Shown: positions 8,160-16,421 of the stretch, in pieces | How the letters are laid out: each line of letters opens with the position of its first letter | Numbering within the stretch: the first letter of the stretch is position 1 | Source of the DNA: JASLEW01 sp035544875 | GTDB taxonomy: Bacteria > Acidobacteriota > Thermoanaerobaculia > Multivoradales > UBA5704 | DNA length: 64,000 nucleotides | Assembly (NCBI GenBank): GCA_035544875.1 | Contig: DASZZP010000051.1 | Coordinates: 38,197 to 102,196 of the forward strand | Reading direction: 5' to 3' | Notes under the pieces: model-generated | The model's input: only the letters and a program-made list of their open reading frames with translations | Told to the model about the DNA's origin: nothing | Database searches by the model: none | Translations under genes and position numbers: made by a program

Positions 8160-9851
8160 ATGCGACCGTGCTTGCTGGTGGCCATGGCCACTCTATTCGC
8201 TGCCACCCTGTCTCCAGACCGGGCCTTGCCGTCGGCAAACCCGGCTGTCGCTCAGCCGGGGGTGCTCGGCTTCGACCCAACGACCTACTTCGTGCCGGAG
8301 AACTCGGGTCATGCCACGATCACCGTCACCCGGACCGCAGGCGCCGACGGCGCCGTCTCGGCCAGCTACGCCGCGACCGCCGGGTCGGCGGTTGCCGGAG
8401 TCAACTTCATGACGGTCAGCGGCACCCTGACCTGGGCTGATCAGGAGAGCGCGCCCAAGAGCATCGCGGTGCCGCTGATCGACGACGGCCATGTGGATCC
8501 GACCTTGACGGTCAACCTCTCCCTGAGCGTCGCGACCGGCGGCGCCGTCATCGATCCCAACCGCGCCAGCGGCGTGCTCGACATCCAGGATACCGACAGC
8601 ACCTCGTCCTCCGGCAGCGTCCAGTTCGCATCGAGCTTCTTTGCCGGCGCGCCCGGCGGCCCGGCGACGATCCTGGTCACGCGCGGCGGCGGCAGCGGCG
8701 GCCCGGCCGGCGTCCATTACTCGACCGGCGGCGGCAGCGCCGCGGCCGGAGTGGACTACACCCCGGTCACCGGCACCCTCGCCTTTGCCGCCGGCGACGA
8801 CGGGCCGCTCAGCTTTCAGGTGCCGCTCCTCGCCTCGGGCGCGGCCGGCGGCAGCAAGAACCTGGGCCTCGCGCTTTCTGACCCGACCACCGGCGCGACC
8901 CTGGGGAGCCCGCCGGTGGCGACGCTGGTCATCCAGGAGCCGCCGGCACCCGCCGGGCCGCTCACCATCGATGACGAGATCTGCGACGAGTTTCGCGCCA
9001 GCGGGCTGCTCGACCGCATTCGGGTCGGTGCGCCGCAGAGCAACAAACCGGTTGGAGTGAATGTGGCTTTCACCCGCAGCGGCGATTTCGCGGGCATCGC
9101 CTACAGCGGCAACGGCCCGGGCACGGCGGAGCACCAGCTGGCGTTCTCGACCAATCCCGAGGAGACGACGCTGCTGCGCAACCCGCAGCGGCTGCAGCTG
9201 TTTTCGATCAGCGTCACGCGCAACGCGCTCAACTCGGACCTGGTGCCGCATGGCGATCCTGACGAGCTGGCGGCGGCGATCAATCCGACCAACGATCCCA
9301 ACGTCACCGGCGCCGCGCTGCTCACCTTCGACAACGTCGATCCCAACGGCCGCGACTCGGACGCCAAGCCGGGCCGCGGTCTCACGCCGCTGCTCTCGGT
9401 CTGCCACGGCAAGCTCACCGGCGCCGACGTCCACTTGCTGCGCGTGCTGTCGAAGGTGGCGCGGGCGTCGGCTGCCACCGGCAGCGCCAAGCTGGCCATC
9501 TTTCGCGGCGCGGGATCGAACGTCTACCGCATCGACCTCTATCCGCTCGATTCGACGGGCGCTGCCACCGGCCGGCTCGCGGTCACGGTCAGCGTGAGCT
9601 ACGACCCGGCCGGCAATCTGGCGAGCGGCGCGATGCACGTCTTGCCCCGCTGCGGCGCGACACTGTCGGCCGCCTGCACCACGTCGGGTCCGGCGGAGCT
9701 CGATCTCGTCAAGCCGCAGCCGGCGGGCGCTTTCGCCCCGCCCACGCCCTATCGAGTGTTCACCCTGGGAAAACAGGGCGACGGTCAGCCCGACGCGACC
9801 ATTGACTGGAAGGACCTACTCAATGGCAGCACCTGGCAGGCGCCTCCCTAG
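8160..9851 (+). CDS. Exported protein with two Calx-beta domains
   Basis: A 563-residue protein with a signal peptide. Two Calx-beta-type domains lie at residues ~36-146 and ~152-260, recognised by the paired pattern 'ATAGSAVAGVNF...VSGTLTW' and 'TGGGSAAAGVDY...VTGTLAF', each followed by a DxxxxP-type strand. The C-terminal ~300 residues have no family I recognise. Calx-beta domains bind calcium and are common in adhesive or surface proteins. A GAGAGGAGG-like ribosome site sits just upstream of 8160. The stop lies inside the next gene, so the two overlap and are probably co-transcribed. Confidence 0.75.
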   Translation: MRPCLLVAMATLFAATLSPDRALPSANPAVAQPGVLGFDPTTYFVPENSGHATITVTRTAGADGAVSASYAATAGSAVAGVNFMTVSGTLTWADQESAPKSIAVPLIDDGHVDPTLTVNLSLSVATGGAVIDPNRASGVLDIQDTDSTSSSGSVQFASSFFAGAPGGPATILVTRGGGSGGPAGVHYSTGGGSAAAGVDYTPVTGTLAFAAGDDGPLSFQVPLLASGAAGGSKNLGLALSDPTTGATLGSPPVATLVIQEPPAPAGPLTIDDEICDEFRASGLLDRIRVGAPQSNKPVGVNVAFTRSGDFAGIAYSGNGPGTAEHQLAFSTNPEETTLLRNPQRLQLFSISVTRNALNSDLVPHGDPDELAAAINPTNDPNVTGAALLTFDNVDPNGRDSDAKPGRGLTPLLSVCHGKLTGADVHLLRVLSKVARASAATGSAKLAIFRGAGSNVYRIDLYPLDSTGAATGRLAVTVSVSYDPAGNLASGAMHVLPRCGATLSAACTTSGPAELDLVKPQPAGAFAPPTPYRVFTLGKQGDGQPDATIDWKDLLNGSTWQAPP

Positions 9852-10359
9852 CAGCGGGCGGCTGCCCGCTGCGCCCGATGAGAATAGCGGGCGGCTGCCC
9901 GCTGCGCCCGATAAGAATGCCAAGCCTCGCCGGCTCCTGGTGGCGCTGGCCGGGCTCGCTCTGCTCGCCGCCCTGGTCGGCTGTGGAACCGTCAAGTCGC
10001 CCACCGAGCCGCCGCCGGGGTCGGCGAGCGGAGCTCTCACCTTTACCCAGATCCAGAACGGAATCTTCTCCTTGACCTGCGCCAAGGCGGGGTGCCACAA
10101 CGCCGCCTCTGCGCAAGAAGGCATGGTGCTGGAGGCGGGAGTCAGCTACGGCCTGATCGTCGGCCATCCGGCGACCGAAGCGCCGTCGCTCCAGCGGGTC
10201 AAACCGGGCGATCCGGAGCACAGCTACCTGCTCAAGAAGCTGCGCGGCGATCCCGACATCACCGGCTCGCGCATGCCGCTCTCCGGACCGCCCTTCCTCA
10301 CGCCGCAGCAGATCGCCGGCATCGCCGCCTGGATCCAGGCGGGCGCCCCGAACAACTGA
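9823..10359 (+). CDS. Cytochrome-c-like lipoprotein with CX4CH motif
   Basis: A 178-residue lipoprotein (lipobox LVGC, Cys54). The mature part contains TCAKAGCHN: Cys86, Cys91 and His92, a CX4CH spacing instead of the usual CXXCH. A later stretch, DPEHSYLLKKLRGD...MPLSGPP...QQIAGIAAWIQAGAP, matches the small c-type cytochrome domain common in planctomycete-style and acidobacterial exported proteins. I chose the ATG at 9823, which has GGAAGGA about 8 bases upstream; a TTG at 9802 is the alternative. Residues 11-32 are an in-frame tandem repeat (SGRLPAAPDEN, SGRLPAAPDKN) from an inserted DNA repeat. It overlaps the preceding gene by 29 bases. Confidence 0.65.
   Translation: MAAPGRRLPSSGRLPAAPDENSGRLPAAPDKNAKPRRLLVALAGLALLAALVGCGTVKSPTEPPPGSASGALTFTQIQNGIFSLTCAKAGCHNAASAQEGMVLEAGVSYGLIVGHPATEAPSLQRVKPGDPEHSYLLKKLRGDPDITGSRMPLSGPPFLTPQQIAGIAAWIQAGAPNN
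9853..9918. repeat. Tandem 33-bp hairpin unit inside a coding sequence
   Basis: Two copies of a 33-bp unit (9853-9885 and 9886-9918) differ at a single base. Each contains GCGGGC-ggct-GCCCGC, able to form a hairpin. Because 33 is a multiple of three, the reading frame is kept. Similar in-frame tandem hairpins occur at 38369-38427 and 56836-56895. Confidence 0.85.
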
Positions 10360-10423
10360 GTCCCGTCGAGAGCGAAGCAATGAAGCGCGAGCGAGCGCAA
10401 AGATGAAGACGAGGAGAACGGCG

Positions 10424-11392
10424 ATGGAGGCTCGACCGGTGGCACTTGCTGCAGGGGGCTGGCGCACCGTCCTGCCGGTGATTTCCATTCTCATGGCGTT
10501 GTCGACGCCGGCCGGAGCGGCGGCGCGCCAGGCGGCGGCGGGCGAAGCCGAGCGGGCCGCCTCCGAGCCCGTGCCGCAACCGGCGCCGGCCGGCTCAGCC
10601 GCGGGTGAGAGCGCCGCGACGCCGGCCGCTGAGCAGGGGCCGACCCCCGGAGCGCCCGGCCAGGATGAGGTGGCGTCCCGCGACCCGGTCGGCGCGCGTC
10701 TGATCGACGTGCCGGCGCCCTATACCGTCGGCAGGCACAAGCTCGAGCTGCTCTTCACCCACCGTTTCGTGCAGCCGGTCAACCAGGGGAGCTCCCACAA
10801 CCTGTGGGGACTGGACAGCGCCGCCGACGTCGGAATCGGGCTGGCCTTCGGCGTGACCCGCCGGCTCGACCTCTCGGCCTACCGCTCGTCGTTCGAAGAA
10901 GACTTCGAGCTCGCTGCGAAGCTCATGCTCGTCGACCAGGCACCGCGAATCCCGGTGGCGATCGCGGTACGGGCCGGCGCCGACCTGCTCGGCCGCCAGG
11001 GGATCGCGGCACCCCACCGGCCGTTTGCACAGCTCTTGCTCGCCTCTCACTTCGCGCGCGGCGTCAGTCTGTTCGTCTCGCCCACCTATGTGCGCGACAC
11101 GCCGCTGCTGCGCAACGCGTTCAACGTGCCTATCGGCGCCACCATGCCGTTGCCGGCGCGGCTCCTGCTGGAGGTCGAGGCCATACCCCCCGTCCATCGG
11201 CTGAAGCAGGGCAGCCTCTTTGCATGGCATGCGGCGCTGATGAGGGCGCTCGGTGGCCACATCTTCCAGATCGTGGTCGGCAACTCCCGAGCCACCACCG
11301 TCGACCAGTACGTCGGCGGCGACGCGGCCTCCGGCTTCGCCAGAAGCGATGTCCGGCTAGGCTTCAACCTGGTGCGCTACTTCCCGGGCTGA
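10424..11392 (+). CDS. Outer-membrane beta-barrel protein, DUF5777-like
   Basis: A 322-residue exported protein with a signal peptide, a Pro/Ala-rich linker to about residue 90, and a C-terminal barrel. It contains the patterns LIDVPAPYTVGRHKLELLFTH and GLDSAADVGIGLAFGVTRRL and ends in an aromatic strand (LGFNLVRYFPG), as DUF5777 barrels do. I chose the ATG at 10424 because GAGGAG lies 7 bases before it; the ATG at 10403 has no clear ribosome site. The preceding cytochrome-like lipoprotein is 64 bases upstream in the same direction. DUF5777 proteins often accompany exported cytochrome or YceI-type proteins, which fits. The 3' end overlaps the convergent DCC gene by 29 bases. Confidence 0.75.
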   Translation: MEARPVALAAGGWRTVLPVISILMALSTPAGAAARQAAAGEAERAASEPVPQPAPAGSAAGESAATPAAEQGPTPGAPGQDEVASRDPVGARLIDVPAPYTVGRHKLELLFTHRFVQPVNQGSSHNLWGLDSAADVGIGLAFGVTRRLDLSAYRSSFEEDFELAAKLMLVDQAPRIPVAIAVRAGADLLGRQGIAAPHRPFAQLLLASHFARGVSLFVSPTYVRDTPLLRNAFNVPIGATMPLPARLLLEVEAIPPVHRLKQGSLFAWHAALMRALGGHIFQIVVGNSRATTVDQYVGGDAASGFARSDVRLGFNLVRYFPG

Positions 11393-12005
11393 GAGGATCC
11401 TCCGGGCGGCCGTGGCGGCGCGCGCGCCGGGCGAAGAGGCCGCCGACCAGGAAGGCCGCGCCGAGTCCCAGCACGCCAAAAGCGAGGACGCGGCGGCGCT
11501 GGTGGGAGCGTCGAGCGCGCCGCCCCGCGGCCGAGTCCGGGACGCCATCCGCTGGCGGCGGCACTCCGAAGACCAGTCGGTCGAGTCGGGTGAGCGCCGG
11601 CCGGTGAGTGGCGACCCAGCGATAGCCCCACTCCAGGACGGGGCGGGCGCCGGGGAGGCGCTGGTAGAGGTCGAGCCAGCGGCGATGCCCGGGGTTGGGC
11701 GCGGCCGCCAGGGCGCGGAACACCGCCTCGGCGCCCTCGAACACCTCGCCCTGCGGCTCGATCAGCTGGACGGCACGGCGGAATCGCTCGCGCGGCACGG
11801 TCGGGAAGCGCGCCGCGGCCTGCTGGAAAGGTTCGAAGGCGACGCTGTCGCCGGTCAGCCGCTGCCAGCGGGCGATCCAAGAGCGGCAGAAGCCGCAGTC
11901 GCCGTCAAAGACCATCAGCGGCCGTGGTGGTGGATTGGGGACCCGCAACGGTGCTTTCACGACCCTCCGCGCCTCCTCCCGCATCATACCCGCACTGCGC
12001 CCCAC
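11364..12005 (-). CDS. DCC family thiol-disulfide oxidoreductase (DUF393)
   Basis: The family signature FDGDCGFCRSW lies near residue 33, with the redox CxxC motif CGFC. The rest follows the DUF393 pattern (ALAAAPNPGHRRWLDLYQRLPGARPVLEWGYRWVATHR). A hydrophobic helix (VLAFGVLGLGAAFLVGGLFA) near the C-terminus suggests a membrane anchor, which is unusual for this small family. The start is uncertain: GTG 12005, ATG 11987 and GTG 11960 all keep the domain. It is convergent with the beta-barrel gene, and their ends overlap by 29 bases. Confidence 0.8.
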   Translation of the reverse strand: MGRSAGMMREEARRVVKAPLRVPNPPPRPLMVFDGDCGFCRSWIARWQRLTGDSVAFEPFQQAAARFPTVPRERFRRAVQLIEPQGEVFEGAEAVFRALAAAPNPGHRRWLDLYQRLPGARPVLEWGYRWVATHRPALTRLDRLVFGVPPPADGVPDSAAGRRARRSHQRRRVLAFGVLGLGAAFLVGGLFARRARRHGRPEDPLSPGSSAPG

Positions 12006-12180
12006 GCTCTCGTGGCGCGGCCGGCGAGCCGGCGAGGATCGCGCTTCCCGCCTGGCCGTCAGGCCGCCTCGGGCCGTCCGGCGGCGCCTGGAGCCCGGGA
12101 GCCCGGGAGCCCGGTCCCGCCCTTCCGTCGCACAGGAGGGCGGCGTATCCTTAGAGACAGCGCGCGGGAGGTCTGTGGGG

Positions 12181-12870
12181 ATGAATCGACGCCGGAGCCC
12201 TCGCTCTCCGAGACGGGTGCAGATCCAGTTCTGGCAGCCGGGGGAGAAGATTCATCGCGGCTACACCACCAACCTCTCTTCCACGGGCATGCACATTACC
12301 ACCAGCGAGCCGTTGCCGCCGCGTTCGCGCCTGCGTGTCGAGATCGTCCGTGGCGAGCGCGGGTTCGTCGTCGAAGGTGTGGTCGCGCATCGCCGCACCG
12401 TCCATCCCGAGCTGGCCAAGGTGGTCACCCCGGGCATGGGGGTGCGCTTCCTCTCCCCGCAGGAGCTGATCCACGAGCTCTTCCCCGACTCACTCGGCGG
12501 GAACGGGAGCCGGGCGCACAGCACCACCGGCACGGCGCACGTGATCGAGCAGGACGAGGGAACCGAGCGCCGGATCTTCAGCGTCCGCTTCGCCAGCGCC
12601 CAGGACTTCCTCGGCATCTATCAGCGCGACATCGTCAACGGCGGCCTCTTCGTCGCCACCGGCCGGCCGGGGCGGGTGCACGAGGTGGTCAACGTCGAGC
12701 TCTTCCCGCCCGATGGGGCGCCCCCCGTCGTCTTGCGGGCGCGCGTCGTCCAGCGCTTCCAGCCCGAGCCCGGCAGCGGCGCCATCCTGGTTGGCATGGG
12801 GGTGGAGCTGCTCGATCTCGAGGCCGCCCTGGAGCTCCTGCAACCGCTCATCGAACGCCAGGGCCGCTGA
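12181..12870 (+). CDS. PilZ-domain protein, two PilZ-like modules
   Basis: A 229-residue cytosolic protein. The first module starts RRRSPRSPRRVQIQFW and continues with TNLSSTGMHITTSEPL, the RxxxR and (D/N)xSxxG c-di-GMP-binding pattern of PilZ domains. A second, more diverged module (residues ~120-220) includes FSVRFASAQDFLGIY and DIVNGGLFVATGRPG. A GGGAGG site precedes the ATG at 12181. It probably responds to c-di-GMP; the output is unknown. Its 3' end overlaps the convergent PIN-toxin gene by 23 bases. Confidence 0.8.
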   Translation: MNRRRSPRSPRRVQIQFWQPGEKIHRGYTTNLSSTGMHITTSEPLPPRSRLRVEIVRGERGFVVEGVVAHRRTVHPELAKVVTPGMGVRFLSPQELIHELFPDSLGGNGSRAHSTTGTAHVIEQDEGTERRIFSVRFASAQDFLGIYQRDIVNGGLFVATGRPGRVHEVVNVELFPPDGAPPVVLRARVVQRFQPEPGSGAILVGMGVELLDLEAALELLQPLIERQGR

Positions 12871-13312
12871 GCGCGGGGCGCGGCCTCTTCCCACCGCCAG
12901 CAAACAGCTCGACACATTCCCGGGCGTCGAGGACGGGCAACTCCGCTTCCCGGTAATCCCGCTTGTTGCGTGTGACGACGGCGCTGAGGTCGTGCGCCAC
13001 GGCCGTGTAGTACTGAATGGCATCCTCGAAATCCTTGAAGGAGGAGGCGAGCGCGAGCTCGATGACCTGCTCGTCGACAGCGAGCACGCGGACCAGGAGC
13101 TTGAGCTTCCGGAGAGTGCTCACGGCTTCGGGCGCGGACATCTGCTGCCTCAGGATATAGAACAGGTTGGAGAAGACCAGGGGCGATACGCAGCCCTCGA
13201 TCCGGCCGTCCTGCACGGCTACCATTAGATCCGCCGCGGCGGCGAAGAACGGCTCCCTTCCCAGCAGAAGGTCGAGGATGACGTCGGTGTCGAGGAAGAC
13301 GCGCGCGATCAT
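12848..13312 (-). CDS. PIN-domain ribonuclease toxin (VapC family)
   Basis: A 154-residue PIN protein. It starts MIARVFLDTDVILDLLLGR with the first catalytic Asp residues, and further acidic residues follow in SSFKDFEDAIQ and TRNKRDYREAELPVL, the typical VapC ending. The ATG at 13312 overlaps the antitoxin stop (ATGA, 13309-13312), so the pair is translationally coupled. VapC toxins cut specific RNAs; the target is unknown. The 3' end runs 23 bases into the PilZ gene. Confidence 0.9.
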   Translation of the reverse strand: MIARVFLDTDVILDLLLGREPFFAAAADLMVAVQDGRIEGCVSPLVFSNLFYILRQQMSAPEAVSTLRKLKLLVRVLAVDEQVIELALASSFKDFEDAIQYYTAVAHDLSAVVTRNKRDYREAELPVLDARECVELFAGGGKRPRPALSGPGVR

Positions 13313-13557
13313 GAGTGCTTGCGGGTCAGGTACTCGGCGTAGCCTTTCTTCGAGGTGTCGACCTCCTTGCACGCAAGAATACCGGCCAGCTCGGAGACGA
13401 TCCCGGTCAGCTCCCGCGAGTTGGCACCCTCATCGCGAGTGAGCCCGAGAAAATAGCTTTCCACCACTCGGGAGAGGCTGACGCCTCGGCGCTGAGCATA
13501 GAGCTTGGCTTTCTCGATGACTTGCTGGTCGAGCTTCAGGGTCAGTTTGGTGTCCAT
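13309..13557 (-). CDS. VapB-type antitoxin (DUF6364-like)
   Basis: An 82-residue protein. The N-terminal ribbon-helix-helix is KLTLKLDQQVIEKAKLYAQRRGVSLSRVVESYF. The C-terminal part (TGIVSELAGIL...KKGYAEYLTRKH) is the typical toxin-binding tail. An AGGAGA site sits just before the ATG. It neutralises the PIN toxin encoded immediately downstream and probably represses the shared promoter, which lies in an AT-richer spot next to the divergent VOC gene. Confidence 0.85.
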   Translation of the reverse strand: MDTKLTLKLDQQVIEKAKLYAQRRGVSLSRVVESYFLGLTRDEGANSRELTGIVSELAGILACKEVDTSKKGYAEYLTRKHS

Positions 13558-13578
13558 GCCGTCTCCTGATACGTATAA

Positions 13579-13623
13579 AACCTAGCATAACTGTACGGCA
13601 TCGTCAATAGAGTGGTCTACAAT
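13579..13623. promoter_or_regulatory. Divergent promoter region, vapBC-like pair and VOC gene
   Basis: Locally AT-rich. On the minus strand, TTGACG (13602-13607) and TAGGTT (13579-13584) are 17 bp apart, facing the antitoxin gene. On the plus strand, TACAAT (13618-13623) is a good -10 box for the VOC gene but lacks a clear -35. The assignment rests only on matches to the sigma-70 consensus. Confidence 0.3.
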
Positions 13624-13641
13624 GCCGCGGGAGGTACGGCC

Positions 13642-13998
13642 ATGATCAACGGAGTGCATGCCCTGTTGTATGTCAAGGACGCGGAGCGGGTGCGCGAGTT
13701 CTTTCGCGACGTGCTCGGGTTCTCTTCCGTCGATGCCGGCCATGGCTGGCTCATCTTTGCCCTGCCGCCGGCCGAGCTGGGCATCCACCCGACGGAGGAC
13801 GGCGGGCACCAGGCGCTCTACCTCTTATGCGACGACGTCAAGGCGGCGGTCAGGGAGCTCGAGAGCAAGGGGGTGCAGATCGCCCGGGCGATTCACGAAG
13901 AGTCCTGGGGCCTGGTGACGGCGCTGGCGCTGCCCGGGGGTGGCGAGATCGGTCTCTACCAGCCCAAGCACCCGACGGCCTTGCACCTGCCGCGCTGA
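13642..13998 (+). CDS. VOC (glyoxalase/bleomycin-resistance fold) protein
   Basis: A 118-residue single-domain VOC protein. It has the N-terminal HALLYVKDAERVREFFRDVLGF motif and the second half LYLLCDDVKAAVRELESKGV...GLVTALALPGGGEIGLYQPKHP. Metal-ligand positions (His near the start, Glu in GGEIGLYQ) are present. A GGGAGGT site favours the ATG at 13642 over a GTG at 13612. The substrate cannot be told from sequence. Confidence 0.88.
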   Translation: MINGVHALLYVKDAERVREFFRDVLGFSSVDAGHGWLIFALPPAELGIHPTEDGGHQALYLLCDDVKAAVRELESKGVQIARAIHEESWGLVTALALPGGGEIGLYQPKHPTALHLPR

Positions 13999-14445
13999 AG
14001 GCCCCGGCACGCCGCCATGTGGAGCGCCGGCGTCATCCCCCGCCAGGGGGGTGGCGTGGCGCCGCGACGCCCACCTTGAGGCGGGCGCTCAAGCGGTAGG
14101 CATGGTCGGCGGTGACGATGGCCGCCGCATCGCCGAGTCGGCCGCGCAGGGCGTGGAGGTGGCGGGCCGCGAGGTTAGTGATCTCGGCCCGGCCGGCCCC
14201 GGGGGGCGCCAGCCTCCTCCCAACCTCGACGACGGCCAGGCCGGCGCCGCCAGCCAGGCGGTCTTCGACCAGGTCGAGCCAGGTGAGGGCCTCGGTTGGC
14301 GCCCAATATAAGAAAACGCCTTTGATGATTCGATATATGGTCCCGTGTCGATGTGATGAAATATGCAGACGCGCCGGCGCCTTGCGACGAGGCGGCGGAG
14401 GTGGTGTCCTGGACACCCTTGGCGGAGGAGCTTGCGCCGTTGGCG
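13999..14445. other. Gene-poor stretch with an AT-rich patch
   Basis: No convincing gene. A minus-strand open frame (14033-14416) contains ALTWLDLVEDRLAGG and IVTADHAYRLSARL, which look protein-like but match no family I know; it may be a gene fragment. Around 14308-14365 the sequence becomes strikingly AT-rich (for example GATTCGATATATGG), unlike its surroundings, suggesting a foreign insertion scar or a promoter. Confidence 0.4.
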
Positions 14446-15402
14446 CTAACGCGGCCCGCCGGCGGGCGGAGGAGAAGAGGCCGGCAGCTCGGCCCCCATC
14501 GAGAGGATGTGCTGGGCAATGCGCGTGGCGGCTCCGGCGCTGTTGTCCATGAACACTACCTTGCCCTGGGCATGATCGGCGACGTACTTCAAGGCGTCGG
14601 TGTACTCGAGGAAGAGGAGAAAGTTGGCGTCGACGCCGGCGCGGCGCAAGTTCTCCGCGGCGTCTTTCATCCCTTCGGCAATATTCTTGCGAAACAGCGC
14701 CAGACCCTCGCCGCGCAGCGCGGCGGCCTTCTTCTCGGCCTCGGCGCCGATCGTCTTGTAGGCCGCTTCGGCCTCGGCGTCCTTGGTGCGCTTGACCAGC
14801 AGGGCGGCGCCTTCGTTCTCGGCGGCGGCGAGCAAGTTCTTCGACGAGACCACGCGCGCCATCGAGTCGATGACCTCCTTGTCAAAGGTCATATCGGTGA
14901 TCTGGATGTCGCGTACAACGTAGCCCCAGGCGACCACCACCTCGTCGAGGTTCTTCTTGGTGTGATCCACGATCTCGGCGCGCATGCCGAGGATGTCGGC
15001 CTGCTTGGTGGTGGCCACGAACTGGCGGATCGAGCCGTCGATGGTGCGCTGCAGGGCAAGCTGGAACTCCTGGGGAGACGCGAAGCTGAACACCGCCTTC
15101 TTGATCATCTCTTCGTCGGCGCTGGCGACCGCATAGAGGATCATGGTCGCGAACTTGACATTGGCCTGATCCTTGGTGATCGCCTGGAACTCCATCTGCA
15201 AGGCGCGGTTCTGCAGCGACAGCTGAGTGAAGAGCTTTTCCCAGGGCATCTTCAGGTTGAGCCCTTCGCGCATGATCCGCTGGTATTTGCCGAACATGGT
15301 CACCACGCCGACCGATGCCTGGGGGATGCTGCGCACCTGGCGCAGCAGAAAAATGATGAAGATGAAAGAAAGCAGCGCGAGAAAGAAGAATTGGGGAGCC
15401 AT
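14446..15402 (-). CDS. SPFH/Band 7 domain membrane protein
   Basis: A 318-residue stomatin/prohibitin-like protein. A single N-terminal membrane helix (FFFLALLSFIFIIFLL) is followed by the SPFH domain (IPQASVGVVTMFGKYQRIMREGLNLKMP), then a long Ala/Glu-rich coiled coil (KRTKDAEAEAAYKTIGAEAEKKAAAL). Such proteins form membrane-associated oligomeric scaffolds. The secreted protein gene just upstream ends 12 bases before this start, so the two are probably co-transcribed. The C-terminal ~25 residues are Pro-rich. Confidence 0.9.
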   Translation of the reverse strand: MAPQFFFLALLSFIFIIFLLRQVRSIPQASVGVVTMFGKYQRIMREGLNLKMPWEKLFTQLSLQNRALQMEFQAITKDQANVKFATMILYAVASADEEMIKKAVFSFASPQEFQLALQRTIDGSIRQFVATTKQADILGMRAEIVDHTKKNLDEVVVAWGYVVRDIQITDMTFDKEVIDSMARVVSSKNLLAAAENEGAALLVKRTKDAEAEAAYKTIGAEAEKKAAALRGEGLALFRKNIAEGMKDAAENLRRAGVDANFLLFLEYTDALKYVADHAQGKVVFMDNSAGAATRIAQHILSMGAELPASSPPPAGGPR

Positions 15403-15413
15403 GGCTCATCCTA

Positions 15414-16169
15414 TCAGTGAACGGTCAGGGTGGTGATGGTCGTGCTCTGGAAGTCCTGACCCAGGCCGGAGGCGTTGTCCGAGACTTCATGGCGGACGGC
15501 GACGAGGCGGTTGCCCTTGCGGCCGAATGTCCAGGCCTGCTTGCGGAGGTTCTCGAAGCTGAGCAGGAGGAAGGTGGCGCGGGTACGGTCGGTCCGCTCG
15601 GCGCCGAGCGGCAGGCCGTCGGCTCCCAGCCAGATGGACATCTTGCTCTCGGCGCTCTTGACGTGCTTGCGCGCCTCCCGTGACAGGCGGGGAGTGATGC
15701 TGAGCACCAGGAGCCGCGCCGGCTTGCCGGAATAGGTGCCGGCCGTGGCCTGGAGCAGCGTGGCGAAGGGAAGGTCCTGGGCGAGCGTCGCTGAGCAGTC
15801 GAGGATCGCGGCGATCTCGTTCAAGCTTACCGCCTGCATGGCGGTGTAGGTGGGCGTCCTCTTGTCTGGATCGAGGATCTGGGCGTGCAGCTCCTGCTGG
15901 GCCTGGCGGGCGAGAGCGCGCGGGAACTCGACGTTGAGCCCCCGGGGGCTGTCCTCGATCTCGACCGAGACTCGCGAGTGCTCGGACCAGTTCTCGTCGC
16001 GGGCCCGGCGCGACAGCTGGAGCTCGAGCGTGGCGCGGACCTCGTCGGTGCCCGGAAAGCGGGCGAGCGTGCCCTGCAGATCGGCCAGCTCGTCACCGCG
16101 GCTGGGCGCGGCAGCGAGGGTGACTAGGACCAGGGCGGCGAGAGTCGCCGCGGCCAGAGCGCGCGTCAC
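15414..16169 (-). CDS. Exported protein of unknown function
   Basis: A 251-residue protein with a signal peptide (ALAAATLAALVLVTLAAAPSRG). The mature part is rich in beta-strand-like segments, with RATLELQLSRRAR and a charged middle, and ends QDFQSTTITTLTVH. I recognise no family. The phrase SIWLGADGLPLGAERT resembles the end of exported proteins that measure an outer-membrane or lipoprotein-like substrate, but this is weak. It lies immediately upstream of the SPFH gene in the same direction. Confidence 0.7.
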   Translation of the reverse strand: MTRALAAATLAALVLVTLAAAPSRGDELADLQGTLARFPGTDEVRATLELQLSRRARDENWSEHSRVSVEIEDSPRGLNVEFPRALARQAQQELHAQILDPDKRTPTYTAMQAVSLNEIAAILDCSATLAQDLPFATLLQATAGTYSGKPARLLVLSITPRLSREARKHVKSAESKMSIWLGADGLPLGAERTDRTRATFLLLSFENLRKQAWTFGRKGNRLVAVRHEVSDNASGLGQDFQSTTITTLTVH

Positions 16170-16421
16170 CTCGATCCTCCGCTGGGCAGGCTGGCGCCCT
16201 CGGCCCGAAGCCGCCCAGCGGGGGCGGCGAGGCGATGAGGCGGTGGAGAGGGGTTTGCCTGCTGAGCCGGAGTCATGCGCGACGCCCGTGCTCGCGGCCT
16301 CGTTGGCGCAGCTGATTCGGCTGGTTCATGGGTGGGTATACGCAGGCCGAGCGCCGAGGATTCTGCCTCGCGAGGCCCCGCTCGACGGAACGCCGGTCCG
16401 CGGATCGGCATTCCCGCGGCG

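Noticed and set aside
8193..9638. 481-codon minus-strand frame opposite the Calx-beta gene
   Set aside because: Antisense of a protein with clear domains and signal peptide; composition dominated by Arg, Ala and Gly.
12085..12115. GAGCCCGG repeated four times
   Set aside because: Short simple repeat in a gap; no clear function and too short to separate from GC bias.
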